A stretch of 64,000 nucleotides of DNA, from contig CAVVZI010000010.1 of the NCBI GenBank assembly GCA_963752815.1, forward strand, positions 1 through 64,000. Direction: 5' to 3'. How positions within the stretch are numbered: position 1 is the stretch's first letter; the number at the start of each line of letters is the position of its first letter. Of the stretch, positions 35,219 to 44,891 are shown piece after piece. The position numbers were made by a program, and so were the translations under genes. The notes beneath the pieces are model-generated. The model did not search any database. It was given only the letters and a program-made list of their open reading frames with translations, and was not told the DNA's origin. The stretch comes from Sva-07 sp963752815. GTDB taxonomy: Bacteria > Actinomycetota > Acidimicrobiia > Acidimicrobiales > Ilumatobacteraceae.

Positions 35219-37466
35219 TTACTTGGGGATGCGGTTGAGCGCCGCGTTGACGGCGGCGACATCGTCGGGTGAGATCGTCGGTCCGGCATAGCCGAGCAGC
35301 GTTCGCAGCGTCATCTGGTCGACCATCTGCTGCACGGACTCGGGGAGCTCGACGTTCTGCGCGACGTCGCCGCGTCCAGCGGCGGCTCGTTGAACCAATT
35401 CCTCGACGAGCGGCGCCGCCTCCGCCGAGCTCTTGAGGTCGGCCATCTTGTCCTCGATCGAGTAGTAGCCGTCGGGGGTCGGCAGCTCGACGGAGTCGAA
35501 CCAGTTGGCGACCTCGGACGCCGCCACCGAGTAGTCGGGGTTCGGCTCGTCGACGCGTCGAACGGCGATCGTGTCCATCAGTCCTCCGCTGCGGGCGGTC
35601 AACTCGTGTTCACCGCTCAGGGGCACGTCGAAGCGGAACACCCGCGGCCCCGACTGACTGCCGACCAGGACGCCGTCGACCCAGAGCGACACCTCCGGCT
35701 GGTTCGAGTACACCGTCACGTCGGTGGTCTCCTCCGGTCGGTCGACGTAACGCCGCCCGGCGATGTGGACGAACGGATCGGCCGACCATGCCGCCTTGTA
35801 GGCGTAGAAGGCATCCTTCTTCACCGTCCGGTCGAAGTTCACGAGCCCCTTCTGGTTCCGTCCGGGCACGCCGCCTTCGTCACGTCCGTCCGCCGCGAAG
35901 TCGGCAAGGTTCCACACATGCGTCGCCCACAGCCAGGGCCGTGCCTCGATCATCTCGATCATGTGCTCGTGGTATCGGGCCTGGAACTGCTCGGAGTAGT
36001 CGCCACGCACCGGAGCGCCGGTCTGCACCTGGTAGTTGGCGTCGGCGCCGTACTCCGACAAGCCGATCGCGACACCCGGATGCTGCGCCCGGAAGTCGTC
36101 GAGCCACGTGTCGTTGTCGGCCACGTCGCCGACGTACCAGCCGAAATACAGGTTGTACGACAACACATCGGGCACCGTCACGAGGGGGTGGTCGGTTTCG
36201 AGCAGGAACAGGTGAGCCATCGCCGTCAGCCGTGTCGGGTCGAGCCGGTGGGCCAGCGCGTTCAATTCTCGATGCGCCTCGAGGACCGCTGGTGAGTTGC
36301 CGGTGACGGTGATCTCGTTCGACAGACCCCAACAGACGATGCTCGCATGGTGGCGGTTCTGCACGATGAGCTCGGTCAGCTGACTCGTGGCGTTGGCCGT
36401 TCCGGCGGGGAGGAACTCGGTGATCTGGGGGATCTCGGCCCACACCACGATGCCGGCGGCGTCGCACAGGTCGTAGAAGTGTTGGTCGTGTTGGTAGTGC
36501 GCCAGACGGACCGTGGTCGCGCCGAGCTCCTGGATCAACGCGAGATCCGTCTGCATCATGTCGGTGGTGATCGCGTTGCCGACCCCCTCCCAGTCCTGGT
36601 GGCGGGACACCCCACGCAACGGGTACGGCTCGCCGTTGAGCATGAATCCACGGTCGGGATCGACGGCGAACTCGCGGCAACCGAAGCGAAGGGTGACTTC
36701 GTCGACGACGTCGTCGCCGACCAGCAGGCTCGCGGTCGCGCCGTAGAGGTGCGGATCGCGCACGCCGTGCCAACGTCGCACGTCGTCGATCACGATTTCC
36801 GCGTGCGCCGTCCCGTCGACGACGGACGCGCTCTGCGTGTCCACGCCATCGATCGCGAAGCGCACCGAGTCGCCGCCGGTGACCGCCGCCTGGAACGTCA
36901 CCGTCGCGCGCGAGCCGTCGAGCGTCGGTGTCACGACGAGGCCGGACCCGCCGTGGTCGTCGAGCGCGAAGTGCGACCGCGGCACGGTGATGAGGGTGAC
37001 GTCGCGATAGATCCCGCCGTAGAACGTGAAGTCCGCACGCTGCGGGTACGTGGTGGAGTTCGGTGCGTTGTCGACCACGACGGCGATGACGTGGTCGTTC
37101 AGATCGGGATGGTCCGTGCAGCGCAGGTGTGAGCTCGCACCGGAATGTCGAGTAGCCGCCGTCGTGACGGAGGAGATGTGTCCCGTTGAGGTACACGTCG
37201 GCCGACGAGTTGGCGCCGCGGAACTCCAACCACACCTCGTCGTCGCCGGCATCGATCGCGAAGCGCTTGATGTAGGTGGAGGCACCGCGCCGGTAGTCGT
37301 TGCCACCGTCCTGGCCGTCGAGGGCGTTCCAGGTGTGCGGCAGCGTCACCGGTTCACCCGACGTCGCGGTGAGATCCGCGTCGTCGATGACTGCGTCGGG
37401 TACGAAGAGCCACCCTTCGTTGAACGGTTCCACACGCCGTCCGGCGGCGCCGATGTCGTTGGTCAT
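35219..37466 (-). CDS. Glycoside hydrolase family 2 (beta-galactosidase/glucuronidase type), one frameshift
   Basis: Retaining beta-glycosidase. N-terminal sugar-binding jelly roll (FNEGWLFVPD, LPHTWNALDGQDGGNDYRRG, YLNGTHLLRHDGGYS), immunoglobulin-like domain, then a TIM barrel. Acid/base Glu is in CWGLSNEITVTG near residue 383, nucleophile Glu in IGLSEYGAD near 470, and the ADFTFYGGIYRDV motif is typical of GH2. One extra base near 37114 breaks ALHDHPDLNDHV; corrected length is about 748 aa. No signal peptide, so probably cytosolic, acting on an imported glycoside. ATG 37466 with gagaggga upstream. It follows the enoyl-CoA hydratase gene by 25 nt. Exact sugar specificity is open. Confidence 0.87.
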
Positions 37467-37491
37467 CACATTCCCTCTCGCTCCGATGTCG

Positions 37492-38295
37492 TCAGTCCTC
37501 GAGCACGGCGTCGAGGATCGTTTGCATGTCCAGGACCTCCGCCTCGCGTGTCTGCCCGCCTGCCGCGACGAACCGGTCCATTCGCTCCCGGTGTGCTCCC
37601 GTCGAGAGCAGCTTGGCGACCGCGTCGCTCTCGACGACGAGGCCCTCCTCGGGCGGCGCGTCGATCACTCGTTTCACGGCAGCGACGGCACCAGCCGGCA
37701 TGGCCGCGATTCGGCGGGCGACGGCATGGCCGGTCTGCTCGAGGTCGCTCGATGGCACCAAGCGGTCGAGCCAGCCGATGGCGAGCAGTTCGTCGGCGGC
37801 CACATCGCGACCGGTCAACAGGATGTCGAGCGCGCGTCCGCGACCGACCGTCCGTGCCCAATGCACCGTGCCGCCGGCGCCGGCGAGAATGCCGAGGGCG
37901 ACCTCGGGCTGGCCGACGCGGCTGCGCTCCGAACCGAAACGGAGGTCGAGGCCGCACAGCAGTTCGCATCCGCCTCCGCGGGCGATCCCGTCGAGCAGGC
38001 CGATGGTTACGAGGCGTCCGGTGCGCAGGCGGGTGAACGTCGCCGCGGCGATGTTCGGCTCGGTCGCCGGCACGTATGGCGGGGCAAGGTCGCGCAGCAT
38101 GTGCACGTCTCCGTGCATCAGGAAGAAGTCCGGATCCGCGCTCCGGAACACCACGACTCGGACCGACTCGTCCGCCTCGAGGCGGTCAAACGTGTCGAGG
38201 AGGGCGACGAAGAGCGGGCCGTCGACGAGGTTCGTCGGGGGATGGTCGATCGTCACCGTGGCGACGGCATCGTCGATCTCGACCTGCATTGCCAT
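37492..38295 (-). CDS. Enoyl-CoA hydratase/isomerase family protein
   Basis: Crotonase-fold enzyme acting on acyl-CoA esters (267 aa). N-terminus VATVTIDHPPTNLVDG; oxyanion-hole GIARGGGCELLCGLDLRFGSE; PEVALGILAGAGGT with a glutamate at the usual catalytic position; C-terminal helix RIAAMPAGAVAAVKRVI. ATG 38295. The second catalytic Glu is less certain, so it could be an isomerase, hydrolase or decarboxylase of the same fold. It heads a transcript with the GH2 gene (25 nt gap) and has a TetR-type operator about 50 nt upstream. Confidence 0.87.
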   Translation of the reverse strand: MAMQVEIDDAVATVTIDHPPTNLVDGPLFVALLDTFDRLEADESVRVVVFRSADPDFFLMHGDVHMLRDLAPPYVPATEPNIAAATFTRLRTGRLVTIGLLDGIARGGGCELLCGLDLRFGSERSRVGQPEVALGILAGAGGTVHWARTVGRGRALDILLTGRDVAADELLAIGWLDRLVPSSDLEQTGHAVARRIAAMPAGAVAAVKRVIDAPPEEGLVVESDAVAKLLSTGAHRERMDRFVAAGGQTREAEVLDMQTILDAVLED

Positions 38296-38344
38296 CGACT
38301 GCTGCTTCCCCTCGGCTCGGGCGTTGCCCCGTCGGCGACGCTAG

Positions 38345-38362
38345 TTTGAACGACTGTACAAG
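38345..38362. promoter_or_regulatory. TetR-type operator upstream of the enoyl-CoA hydratase gene
   Basis: tttgaacgactgtacaag matches the window-wide palindrome and, reversed, is almost identical to the site at 58577-58595 (TTGTACA half). It lies 50 nt upstream of ATG 38295. Confidence 0.65.
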
Positions 38363-38380
38363 ATTATTTGGTGCTCGATC

Positions 38381-39148
38381 TCAGGGCAGTTCGACGCCGG
38401 TGAGCCCTGCGAGTTCGGCGAGCATCGCGTCCTGGAACACGGGATCGGTGACGGCATCGGCAGGACGCTGGATCTCCTGGTGATACCAGTACTGGCCGCT
38501 GGTCGTGGCCATCGGGTCGTTGCTCACGGCGAGCCAACACTGGGTCACGTGCCCGAGGGCCAAGTCGTCGGTGGCGCCGGGGCCGCCCATTCGAGTCGGG
38601 ACCCATCCGGGGTCGACGGCGCTGCTGCACACGTCTGGCCAGCGTCGCGCGATCGCCCCGGCGAACGCGGCGAGCAACAGCTTGCTGTCGCCGTATGCCT
38701 GCGCTGGGTGCCACGGCCGCGTGGTCCATTCGACGTCATCGAGGCACGGCGATCCGAGCGTGTGCATCATGCTGCTGAGGTAGATGAGGCGCGCGGGACG
38801 GTGCATCAGGGCGGTCAGCATGTACGGCGCCAGCACGTTGACCGCGAGGACCCGTGCGTGACCGTCGACGGTCACCACGCGCTGGTCCTCCAGGTACACA
38901 CCGGCGTTGTGGATCACCGCATCGAACTCCCCGAACGAGTTGGCCTGCTCCGCAACACTTCGAACCTCGTCGGCATTTGCGAGGTCGCCGATCGCGACGC
39001 CGGTGGCACGGTCGGTGAGACCACCCAACTCGACGGCACGTTCGGCCGAGCGGGCGTGCAGGACGACCTGGTGGCCGGTGTCGAGAAGTTGCTCAGCCGT
39101 GGCGCGGCCGAGGCCGGTTGTGGAACCGGTGACGAAGACGGTTGACAT
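38381..39148 (-). CDS. Short-chain dehydrogenase/reductase
   Basis: NAD(P)-dependent SDR (255 aa). Cofactor motif VFVTGSTTGLGRATAE, DLANADEV, HNAGVY (NAG), LIYLSSMMH (catalytic Ser) and YGDSK (YxxxK). The pattern resembles the retinol-dehydrogenase/WW-domain-oxidoreductase-like group (LDDVEWTTRPW before the tyrosine). Substrate unknown. ATG 39148. It is divergent from the solute-binding protein gene, with two TetR-type palindromes between them. Confidence 0.87.
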   Translation of the reverse strand: MSTVFVTGSTTGLGRATAEQLLDTGHQVVLHARSAERAVELGGLTDRATGVAIGDLANADEVRSVAEQANSFGEFDAVIHNAGVYLEDQRVVTVDGHARVLAVNVLAPYMLTALMHRPARLIYLSSMMHTLGSPCLDDVEWTTRPWHPAQAYGDSKLLLAAFAGAIARRWPDVCSSAVDPGWVPTRMGGPGATDDLALGHVTQCWLAVSNDPMATTSGQYWYHQEIQRPADAVTDPVFQDAMLAELAGLTGVELP

Positions 39149-39200
39149 TGGTGCCCTTCATGTGGCTGGGCTCGTCGAGTGCGAGAGCGAGGTCTGAAAG

Positions 39201-39218
39201 TTGAGCGGCCGTTCAGAA
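39201..39218. promoter_or_regulatory. TetR-type operator 1 between SDR and solute-binding protein genes
   Basis: ttgagcggccgttcagaa is a variant of the common palindrome, 53 nt upstream of the SDR start; it probably serves the leftward promoter. Confidence 0.55.
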
Positions 39219-39225
39219 CAATATC

Positions 39226-39254
39226 TTGAACGACCGTTCGAAATAGACTAGAAC
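39226..39254 (+). promoter_or_regulatory. Operator 2 overlapping a promoter for the solute-binding protein gene
   Basis: TTGAACGACCGTTCGAA (39226-39242) is an almost perfect palindrome. Its left half, TTGAAC, is a -35 box, followed after 17 nt by TAGAAC (39249-39254) as -10. A bound TetR-type repressor would block this promoter directly. Confidence 0.65.
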
Positions 39255-39330
39255 ATCTCCGAGAGATCGTGAATCGAGGCTTCGTCATCATCGACCAGCG
39301 CGCGTTCTCGTCACATCAGGGGGAACCACC

Positions 39331-40827
39331 TTGCCGTCACCACGAAATCGTCGTCGCCACATCGCAGCCCTGATCGTCGTGGTCGGACTCGGCCTCGCCG
39401 CGTGCTCGAACAGCAGCGACGACTCGTCCGCTGACTCGAGCGCGACAACCACCGCGACCACCGAGCCCACCGAGCCGGAGTCGAGCGTTGTCGAGGGCAC
39501 GGACACCGTGCCGGCGGACTCCGTGGTCACCACCGACGCCGCCGAGCCCAGCGCGACGAGCGAGCCGGTCGAGGACACCGGGCCCGACCTCGGAGAGTTC
39601 GCCCCGATCTCAGGGGTGCCAGGCGTGACCGATGAGGCGATCCAATTCGGGGTTCTCGGAACCGGGCCGAGCAATCCGGCGGGCTACTGCCTGCTCGAGT
39701 GCTACTTGGGCGGCGTGCAGGCGTACTTCGACTATCGGAACTCGCTCGGCGGAGTGCACGGCCGCCAACTCGAGATCACCCACGAGGTCGATGACGAACT
39801 GGCCAACACGAAGGTCAAGCTGCTCGAGCTGATCGGCAGCGACGATGTGTTCGGCGTCTTCTTCGCGCCGCTGACTGCCCGTCCGGACACGAAGATGCCA
39901 ACGCGGCTCGTCTGCCGATCTACACCCTGGTCCAGGGCGGGCCCGAGGGAGCCGGCTTCGACAACGTCTACATCCCGGCCATCTTCTGTTCCGACTGCCT
40001 TCGCAAAGTCGACGGTGCATCAGGCCGAACTGCTCGGAGCGACCAAGGTCGCCAGCCTCGGACTCGGTGTCTCGCAGGCGTCGAAGGACTGTGTGGCGCG
40101 CCACCGAGAAGGCCTTCGATCAATGGGGACCCGACGTCGGCATCGAGTTCGTGTACGCCAACGACACGCTGCCCTTCGGCCTCACGAACGGTCTCGCTCC
40201 GGAGGTCACGGCGATGAAGGATGCCGGTGTCGACTACATCACGCTCTGCATCGACCAGAACGGCGCGCTGACGCTGGAGCAGGAGTTGAACCGTCAGGGC
40301 ATGGCCGACGTGCCGGTGCTGTTGCCACAGGGCTACGCCGATGCCGAGTTCGCCGACGCCAACGCGGGACTTGCTCGAGGGTGACGTGCTCAGCCTGTTC
40401 GTCCGGCCCTTCGAGGCGAACCAGGAGGGCACGCTCGTGCCCGAGATGATCGAGTGGATGAACGCCGGCGGGTACAAGATGAACGACCAGGCGATCCAAG
40501 GGTGGATCAACGCGGACATGGCCGTCACCGGTCTGCTCGCCGCTGGTCCCCAATTCGACCGCGAGACGTGTGATCCAGGCGACCAACGCCATCACGGCCT
40601 ACGACGCGTCGGGCGTGGTTCCGACCATCGACTGGACCAAGCAGCACACGCGCTACACGGGCGAGACGATGTTGACCGATGGCCCTGCCACAGGCTGCAC
40701 GGCATTGGTCAAGGTCGAAGGTGGAAAGTTCGTGTTGATCGGGAATCCGGACGCGCCGTACTACGAGTACGACAACAGCACGATGGATTGGACCGAGCCG
40801 ACCGAGTCGGACTGCCGGGCTTCGTAA
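39331..40827 (+). CDS. Branched-chain-amino-acid-type ABC substrate-binding lipoprotein (multiple frameshifts)
   Basis: Type-I periplasmic-binding lipoprotein, likely capturing a small organic solute. TTG 39331 after gggggaacc. Signal ends LGLAAC, then an acidic Ser/Thr linker (about 28-90). Recognisable pieces lie in different frames: GVQAYFDYRNSLGGVHGRQLEI, PIYTLVQGGPEGAGFDNVYIPAIF, STVHQAELLGATKVASLGLG, ATEKAFDQWGPDVGIEFVYA, LLEGDVLSLFVRPFEANQEG and VIQATNAITAYDASG. Shifts lie near 39882, 40003, 40091, 40370 and 40571, four of them +1. Assembled length is about 497 aa. No permease is adjacent, so it may use the importer at 60-64 kb or be a decaying gene. Confidence 0.72.
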
Positions 40828-40830
40828 GAG

Positions 40831-41805
40831 ATGAACGTGCGGTGGGGGATCGCCGGTCCGGGCGCCATGGCGGCCGGGTTCGCCGGCGACCTCGCGCTGG
40901 TCGATGACGCCCAGCTCGTCGCGGTGGGGTCGAGATCGATCGACCGGGCGCGAGCATTCGCCGAGCGGTTCGACATCCCGAACGCGCACGGCAGCTACGA
41001 GGAGCTGGCGGCGGACCCGTTGGTCGACATCGTGTACGTCGCCACGCCGCAATCGAGCCACGAACGCGACACGCTCATGTTCCTCGAGGCGGGCAAGCAC
41101 GTGCTGTGCGAGAAGCCGTTCGCCTTGAACGCTGCGCAGGGGCAGCGGATGGTCGACGCCGCACGCGATCGCGGTCGTGTTCCTGATGGAGGCGATGTGG
41201 GCGCGGTTCCTGCCGCCCTACCGCAAGCTCGTCGAGCTGCTCGACGACGGTGTGATCGGCGAACCCCGCCTCGTCGAGGCCGACTTCGGATACGTCATGC
41301 CTCGAGACCCGGCGCATCGCCTCTGGGATGCGAGTCGTGGGGGCGGCGGCTGCTCGACCTCGGGGTGTACCCGGTGCAACTGGCGTCGCTGGTCCTCGGT
41401 GCACCAACGCGCGTCGCGGCCGCCGGCTTCGTCGGACCGTACGGCGTCGACGAACACGTCGCTGCCGTGTTGGGTCATCCGGATGGCGCGCTCGCGGTGG
41501 TGAAGGCGGCGATCGCCACCAGCCTGACCTGCACCGCCCGGATCACCGGCACGCTCGGCACCATCGAGCTGCCGGCCTTCATGCATTGCCCGGGTTCGCT
41601 GACCGTCGTGCGGCTCGGTCAGCGGGAGGTGATCGAGACGCCGTGGCCCGGCGGTGGTTGGCAGTACCAGGTGGAAGAGGTCCATCGGTGCCTGGCCGCC
41701 GGGGAAGTCGAGAGCTCGTCGATGCCGCTGTCGGAATCGCTGTCGATCCTCGACACGCTCGACGCGATCCGTGAACAGATCGGTCTGCGCTTCCCCGGCG
41801 AGTAG
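40831..41805 (+). CDS. Gfo/Idh/MocA-family oxidoreductase (two frameshifts)
   Basis: NAD(P)-dependent sugar or cyclitol dehydrogenase type. N-terminal Rossmann fold MNVRWGIAGPGAMAAGFAGDL, YVATPQSSHERDTLMFLEAGKHVLCEKPF (EKP motif). The middle (VFLMEAMWARFLPPYRKLVELL, GEPRLVEADFGY) is in another frame between about 41173 (+1) and 41350 (-1 or +2). It then returns for LLDLGVYPVQLASLVLG and the C-terminal sheet. About 325 aa, normal. ATG 40831 is 3 nt after the solute-binding gene, implying a shared transcript and, by inference, a sugar-related substrate. Confidence 0.82.
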   Translation: MNVRWGIAGPGAMAAGFAGDLALVDDAQLVAVGSRSIDRARAFAERFDIPNAHGSYEELAADPLVDIVYVATPQSSHERDTLMFLEAGKHVLCEKPFALNAAQGQRMVDAARDRGRVPDGGDVGAVPAALPQARRAARRRCDRRTPPRRGRLRIRHASRPGASPLGCESWGRRLLDLGVYPVQLASLVLGAPTRVAAAGFVGPYGVDEHVAAVLGHPDGALAVVKAAIATSLTCTARITGTLGTIELPAFMHCPGSLTVVRLGQREVIETPWPGGGWQYQVEEVHRCLAAGEVESSSMPLSESLSILDTLDAIREQIGLRFPGE

Positions 41806-41825
41806 CGCCCGTGGAGCGCCGGGCG

Positions 41826-42521
41826 TCAGAGGACGTGATGGCGGTGTGTCGCCACGTCGCCGGCACGACCCAGCCACTTGGCCGTGGCGTCCGAGACCGG
41901 CGCTTCGAGGAACCCGACGATCCCGTCGAGCAGCGCGCTCACGAAGAGTTCGAACGGCGGCCGTTCGACGTCGCCGGCGACGGCACGCTCGCGGTCGGCG
42001 GCGGCGTACAGCGACGTGCTCATCGCGGTGGCGATCCGGATGCGCCGCAACGGCGCATCGAGATGTGGCAGCAGACGTTCGAGATCGTTCCGGAAGTCCT
42101 CGATCGAGTGCTGTCCCTCGGTCGGCAGATCCGGCAGCGTCGCCGATGCGCCGGTGCTGGCCCATCGCCGTTGCAGCTGTTCGACGAACGAGACGTAGTA
42201 GTTGTCGGTCGCCTCGGCGATGTTGAGCACCGGCAGGTAGTAGGCCTCGAACCGGGATCGCAGATCGTCCGGGTCGGATCGCGCCGCGAGCATCTTGCGC
42301 TCGCTCGTCAACTGCGGGAGCCGGTACTGGAAGATCGCCGCGATGAGCCCCTCTTTCGACCCGAAGTGGTAGTTCACCGCCGAGTTGTTCGCGGTGCCGG
42401 CCGCGGCGGCGATCTGGCGCAGCGAGACGCCGTCGATGCCGTGCAGTGCGAAGAGTCGCTCGGCGACCTCGACGATTCGCCGCGCGCTCGCCGACGGCAA
42501 CGTGCTGACGACGCTGTTCAC
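41826..42521 (-). CDS. TetR-family regulator (last gene of catabolic operon)
   Basis: One-component repressor. N-terminal HTH: SARRIVEVAERLFALHGIDGVSLRQIAAAAG, then NNSAVNYHFGSKEGLIAAIF, the standard TetR signature. The C-terminal ligand domain is about 150 aa. GTG 42521 overlaps the stop of the carboxymuconolactone-decarboxylase-like gene (GTGA), giving 231 aa and translational coupling. An upstream open frame is not part of it. It probably regulates its own five-gene operon. I saw no copy of the common palindrome upstream of that operon, so its operator is likely different. Confidence 0.88.
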   Translation of the reverse strand: MNSVVSTLPSASARRIVEVAERLFALHGIDGVSLRQIAAAAGTANNSAVNYHFGSKEGLIAAIFQYRLPQLTSERKMLAARSDPDDLRSRFEAYYLPVLNIAEATDNYYVSFVEQLQRRWASTGASATLPDLPTEGQHSIEDFRNDLERLLPHLDAPLRRIRIATAMSTSLYAAADRERAVAGDVERPPFELFVSALLDGIVGFLEAPVSDATAKWLGRAGDVATHRHHVL

Positions 42522-43267
42522 TCCGTCGGCGGCTGCCACTGGCTCGCCACGTCGTGGAGCGGTTTGGCGCGAGCGGTTCCTGCGTACACGCTGAAGTGCA
42601 CGATCAGTTCCTCCATCTCGCTCGGCGACACATCGCCGGAACCTAGCGCGGAGGTGACGTGCGACCAGATCGGACCGAAGGCATCGCCGACGCCGACGCT
42701 CGGGATGGTGATGAGCCGCCGATCGCGACGCGACAGGCCGGGGCGCAGCCAGAGGTGACCGAACACGAAGTTCAGGATGCCGGCGTAGAAGTACGGCGAA
42801 TCGGGTGGGGGTGACTGGATGAGGTTGATCTCCTCGAAACACGCCATGCCGGCCGCGAGCCGTTCCGCCGGATCGGCGACACCGAGGTCGTCGATGGTGC
42901 GGGCGGGGAACGCAGGAACTGGTTCGCCCCGCTCCTCGTGCAAGCGCTGCCACTGCGATCGAACGGACGCCTCGAGTTGCGACGCCCGCGGCCAGCCGCA
43001 GTACACGGCGAAGTGCAGCGTGAACTCGTTCAACTGCTCGACGGTCAGGTCGCCGCTGGCGAGGGCCGCGTACACGTGGGCGTCCATGGCGGGGACGTCG
43101 ACGGCGGCGCTCACGCACACGATGGTCACGATGCGCCGATCGCGCACGCTGAGACCCGGTCGGCTCCAGACGCCGCCCGGTTGGAACTCGCGCGAGTCGC
43201 GCTCGAACGGGGTGCGCGTGTCCGGCGCCTCGGTCATCATCACTTGGGCGTACAGGTCCTCAGACAT
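42518..43267 (-). CDS. Carboxymuconolactone decarboxylase-like protein, two CMD domains
   Basis: AhpD/CMD-fold protein of 249 aa with two repeats: SVRDRRIVTIVCVSAAVDVPAMDAHVYAALASG (about 40-72) and SRRDRRLITIPSVGVGDAFGPIWSHVTSALGSG (about 173-205). Both have the RD-RR start and are followed by NEFTLHFAVYCGWP or EELIVHFSVYAGTA. Neither keeps the CxxC of peroxidase-type AhpD, so a decarboxylase/lactonase-like or binding role is more likely. ATG 43267 overlaps the 3' end of the dehydrogenase gene by 8 nt. Confidence 0.83.
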   Translation of the reverse strand: MSEDLYAQVMMTEAPDTRTPFERDSREFQPGGVWSRPGLSVRDRRIVTIVCVSAAVDVPAMDAHVYAALASGDLTVEQLNEFTLHFAVYCGWPRASQLEASVRSQWQRLHEERGEPVPAFPARTIDDLGVADPAERLAAGMACFEEINLIQSPPPDSPYFYAGILNFVFGHLWLRPGLSRRDRRLITIPSVGVGDAFGPIWSHVTSALGSGDVSPSEMEELIVHFSVYAGTARAKPLHDVASQWQPPTE

Positions 43268-44090
43268 GGTGGTCCTCTCCGAGGGTCCGCGGGACCCCCA
43301 TTCGTTCGAGTGCTGCGTCTGCAGCGTTGAGTAGTGGGGAATCGGTCAGGCCGGTGTGCGCAGCGAGGATGCCGACGTCCTTGGCGAGGAGCGTTCCGGC
43401 ACCAGCCGCCATGGAGTCGAGGTTGAAGCCGCTCCCGCCGACGATGTCGGCAGCGAAGCTACGACCACTTCCCGTCGCGAGGATCTGGGCGACTGACGCC
43501 TGATCGAGGCCGCGCTGCGAGGCGACGTCGAAGACCTCGGCGGCGAGCGCCAGCTGGGCGGTGAAGAGGGTGTTGTTCAGGAGCTTGGCCTCTTGGCCGG
43601 CACCGAGCGGACCGAGGTGGAGGACGGGGTTGCCGAACGTCTCCAGGATCGGGCGGCACTCGTCGAGTGTCGCTTCGTCACCGCCGACCATCACCAGCAG
43701 CTCTCGTGCGGCCGCCTTGTGGCCGCCGCCGCTCACCGGCGCATCGAGGATGCGCAGCGCCGGGTAGTCGGCCTGGAGGCGGATGCACGTGGAGGGTCGA
43801 ACGGTGCTGTGGATCACGACGATCGAACCATCGGCCAGGGTCGACAGCGCACCCGCGTCGCCGCGGAGGATCTCGTCCACGCCTGCATCGTCGACGACGC
43901 AGACGCACAACACGTCCGAAGCGGCGCCGACGTCGGCAGGTGACGCGGCGAAGATGGCAGACGTTCCTTCGTACTGCTCGAGCGTCTCGGGCCGGCGCGC
44001 CCACAGCGTGGTGGCGTAGCCGGCATCGACGATCTGCTGCGCCATGGGCCCGCCCTGGCTGCCGAGGCCGATGAACCCGACGCGGGTCAT
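43260..44090 (-). CDS. 3-hydroxyisobutyrate dehydrogenase-family enzyme
   Basis: Beta-hydroxyacid dehydrogenase (NAD(P)-dependent), 276 aa. Motifs: MTRVGFIGLGSQGGPMAQ (cofactor and first signature), DAPVSGGGHKAAARELLVMVGG (substrate loop with GG), GAGQEAKLLNN (catalytic Lys) and a C-terminal helical domain with LLAKDVGILAAH. ATG 44090 overlaps the SDR stop (ATGA). It belongs to the ALDH-SDR-HIBADH-CMD-TetR operon, where oxidation of a branched or short hydroxyacid is plausible. Tartronate semialdehyde reductase and related enzymes share these motifs. Confidence 0.88.
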   Translation of the reverse strand: MTRVGFIGLGSQGGPMAQQIVDAGYATTLWARRPETLEQYEGTSAIFAASPADVGAASDVLCVCVVDDAGVDEILRGDAGALSTLADGSIVVIHSTVRPSTCIRLQADYPALRILDAPVSGGGHKAAARELLVMVGGDEATLDECRPILETFGNPVLHLGPLGAGQEAKLLNNTLFTAQLALAAEVFDVASQRGLDQASVAQILATGSGRSFAADIVGGSGFNLDSMAAGAGTLLAKDVGILAAHTGLTDSPLLNAADAALERMGVPRTLGEDHHV

Positions 44091-44891
44091 GGCGTCTGCT
44101 CCGCGATCATCTGTTGGATGTAGGCCTCGGGATCGGCGGCCCGCTGTTGCAGTTCGTCGTGGATCTCGGGTGCGGTCACGACGAGGAACGTGCCGGCAGT
44201 GATCGCTTCGGCGACGAGTTCGCCCACGACGTCGGGGAACACGATCGGGTGCTGGGGCGCACGAGGCGACGTCGCCTCGCCGTACACGGTGATCTGCTCG
44301 AGGATGTTCGTGGCGACGCCGGAGGGGCACAGGCAGGTGACGCCGACGCCCTTCGGTGCGAGGTAGAGCGCGAGTGCCTCGGAGATGCCGACCACGGCGT
44401 GCTTGGTGGCGACGTACGGGAGTCGATCGAACCCGTAGGCGAGGAGGCCGGACGCGGACGACGTGTTGACGACGTGACCGCTGCCCTGCGCGATGAGCAA
44501 GGGGAGGAAGACGAGGTTGCTGCGGGCGACGCTGACGAGGTTGAGGTCGATGACCCGCTGCCACGCCTCGATCGGCAGGGCTTCGGGTGCGCCCATGGCC
44601 AGGACGCCGACGTTGTTGACGACGATGTCGATCCGGCCGAAGCGTTCGAGCGTGAGGTCGCGCAGGCGTTCCAGGTCGGCCTGTTCGGCGACGTTCACGG
44701 CAGTGCCGAACGCCTCGCCACCGGCCTCGATCACCATCGCCGGCGGTCTCGTCGGCGCGGGCGGCGTCGAGGTCGCTGGCGGCGATGTGGGCGCCGCGGG
44801 CGGCGAGCGACAGTGCGGTCGCGCGGCCGATGCCGCTGCCCGCTCCGGTGATCACGGCGACGGCGCCGTCGAGGTCGAGTGGGATCGTCAT
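44087..44891 (-). CDS. Short-chain dehydrogenase/reductase (one frameshift)
   Basis: Classical SDR: AVAVITGAGSGIGRATALSLAARG at the N-terminus, VNNVGVLAMG (NNxG), VVNTSSASG (Ser) and YVATKHAVVG (YxxxK). One extra base near 44737 separates DAARADETA from AMVIEAGGEAFGTAVNV; corrected length is about 267 aa. ATG 44891 overlaps the aldehyde dehydrogenase stop and its own stop overlaps the next start, so translation is coupled on both sides. Substrate unknown, probably an intermediate shared with the neighbouring dehydrogenases. Confidence 0.85.
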
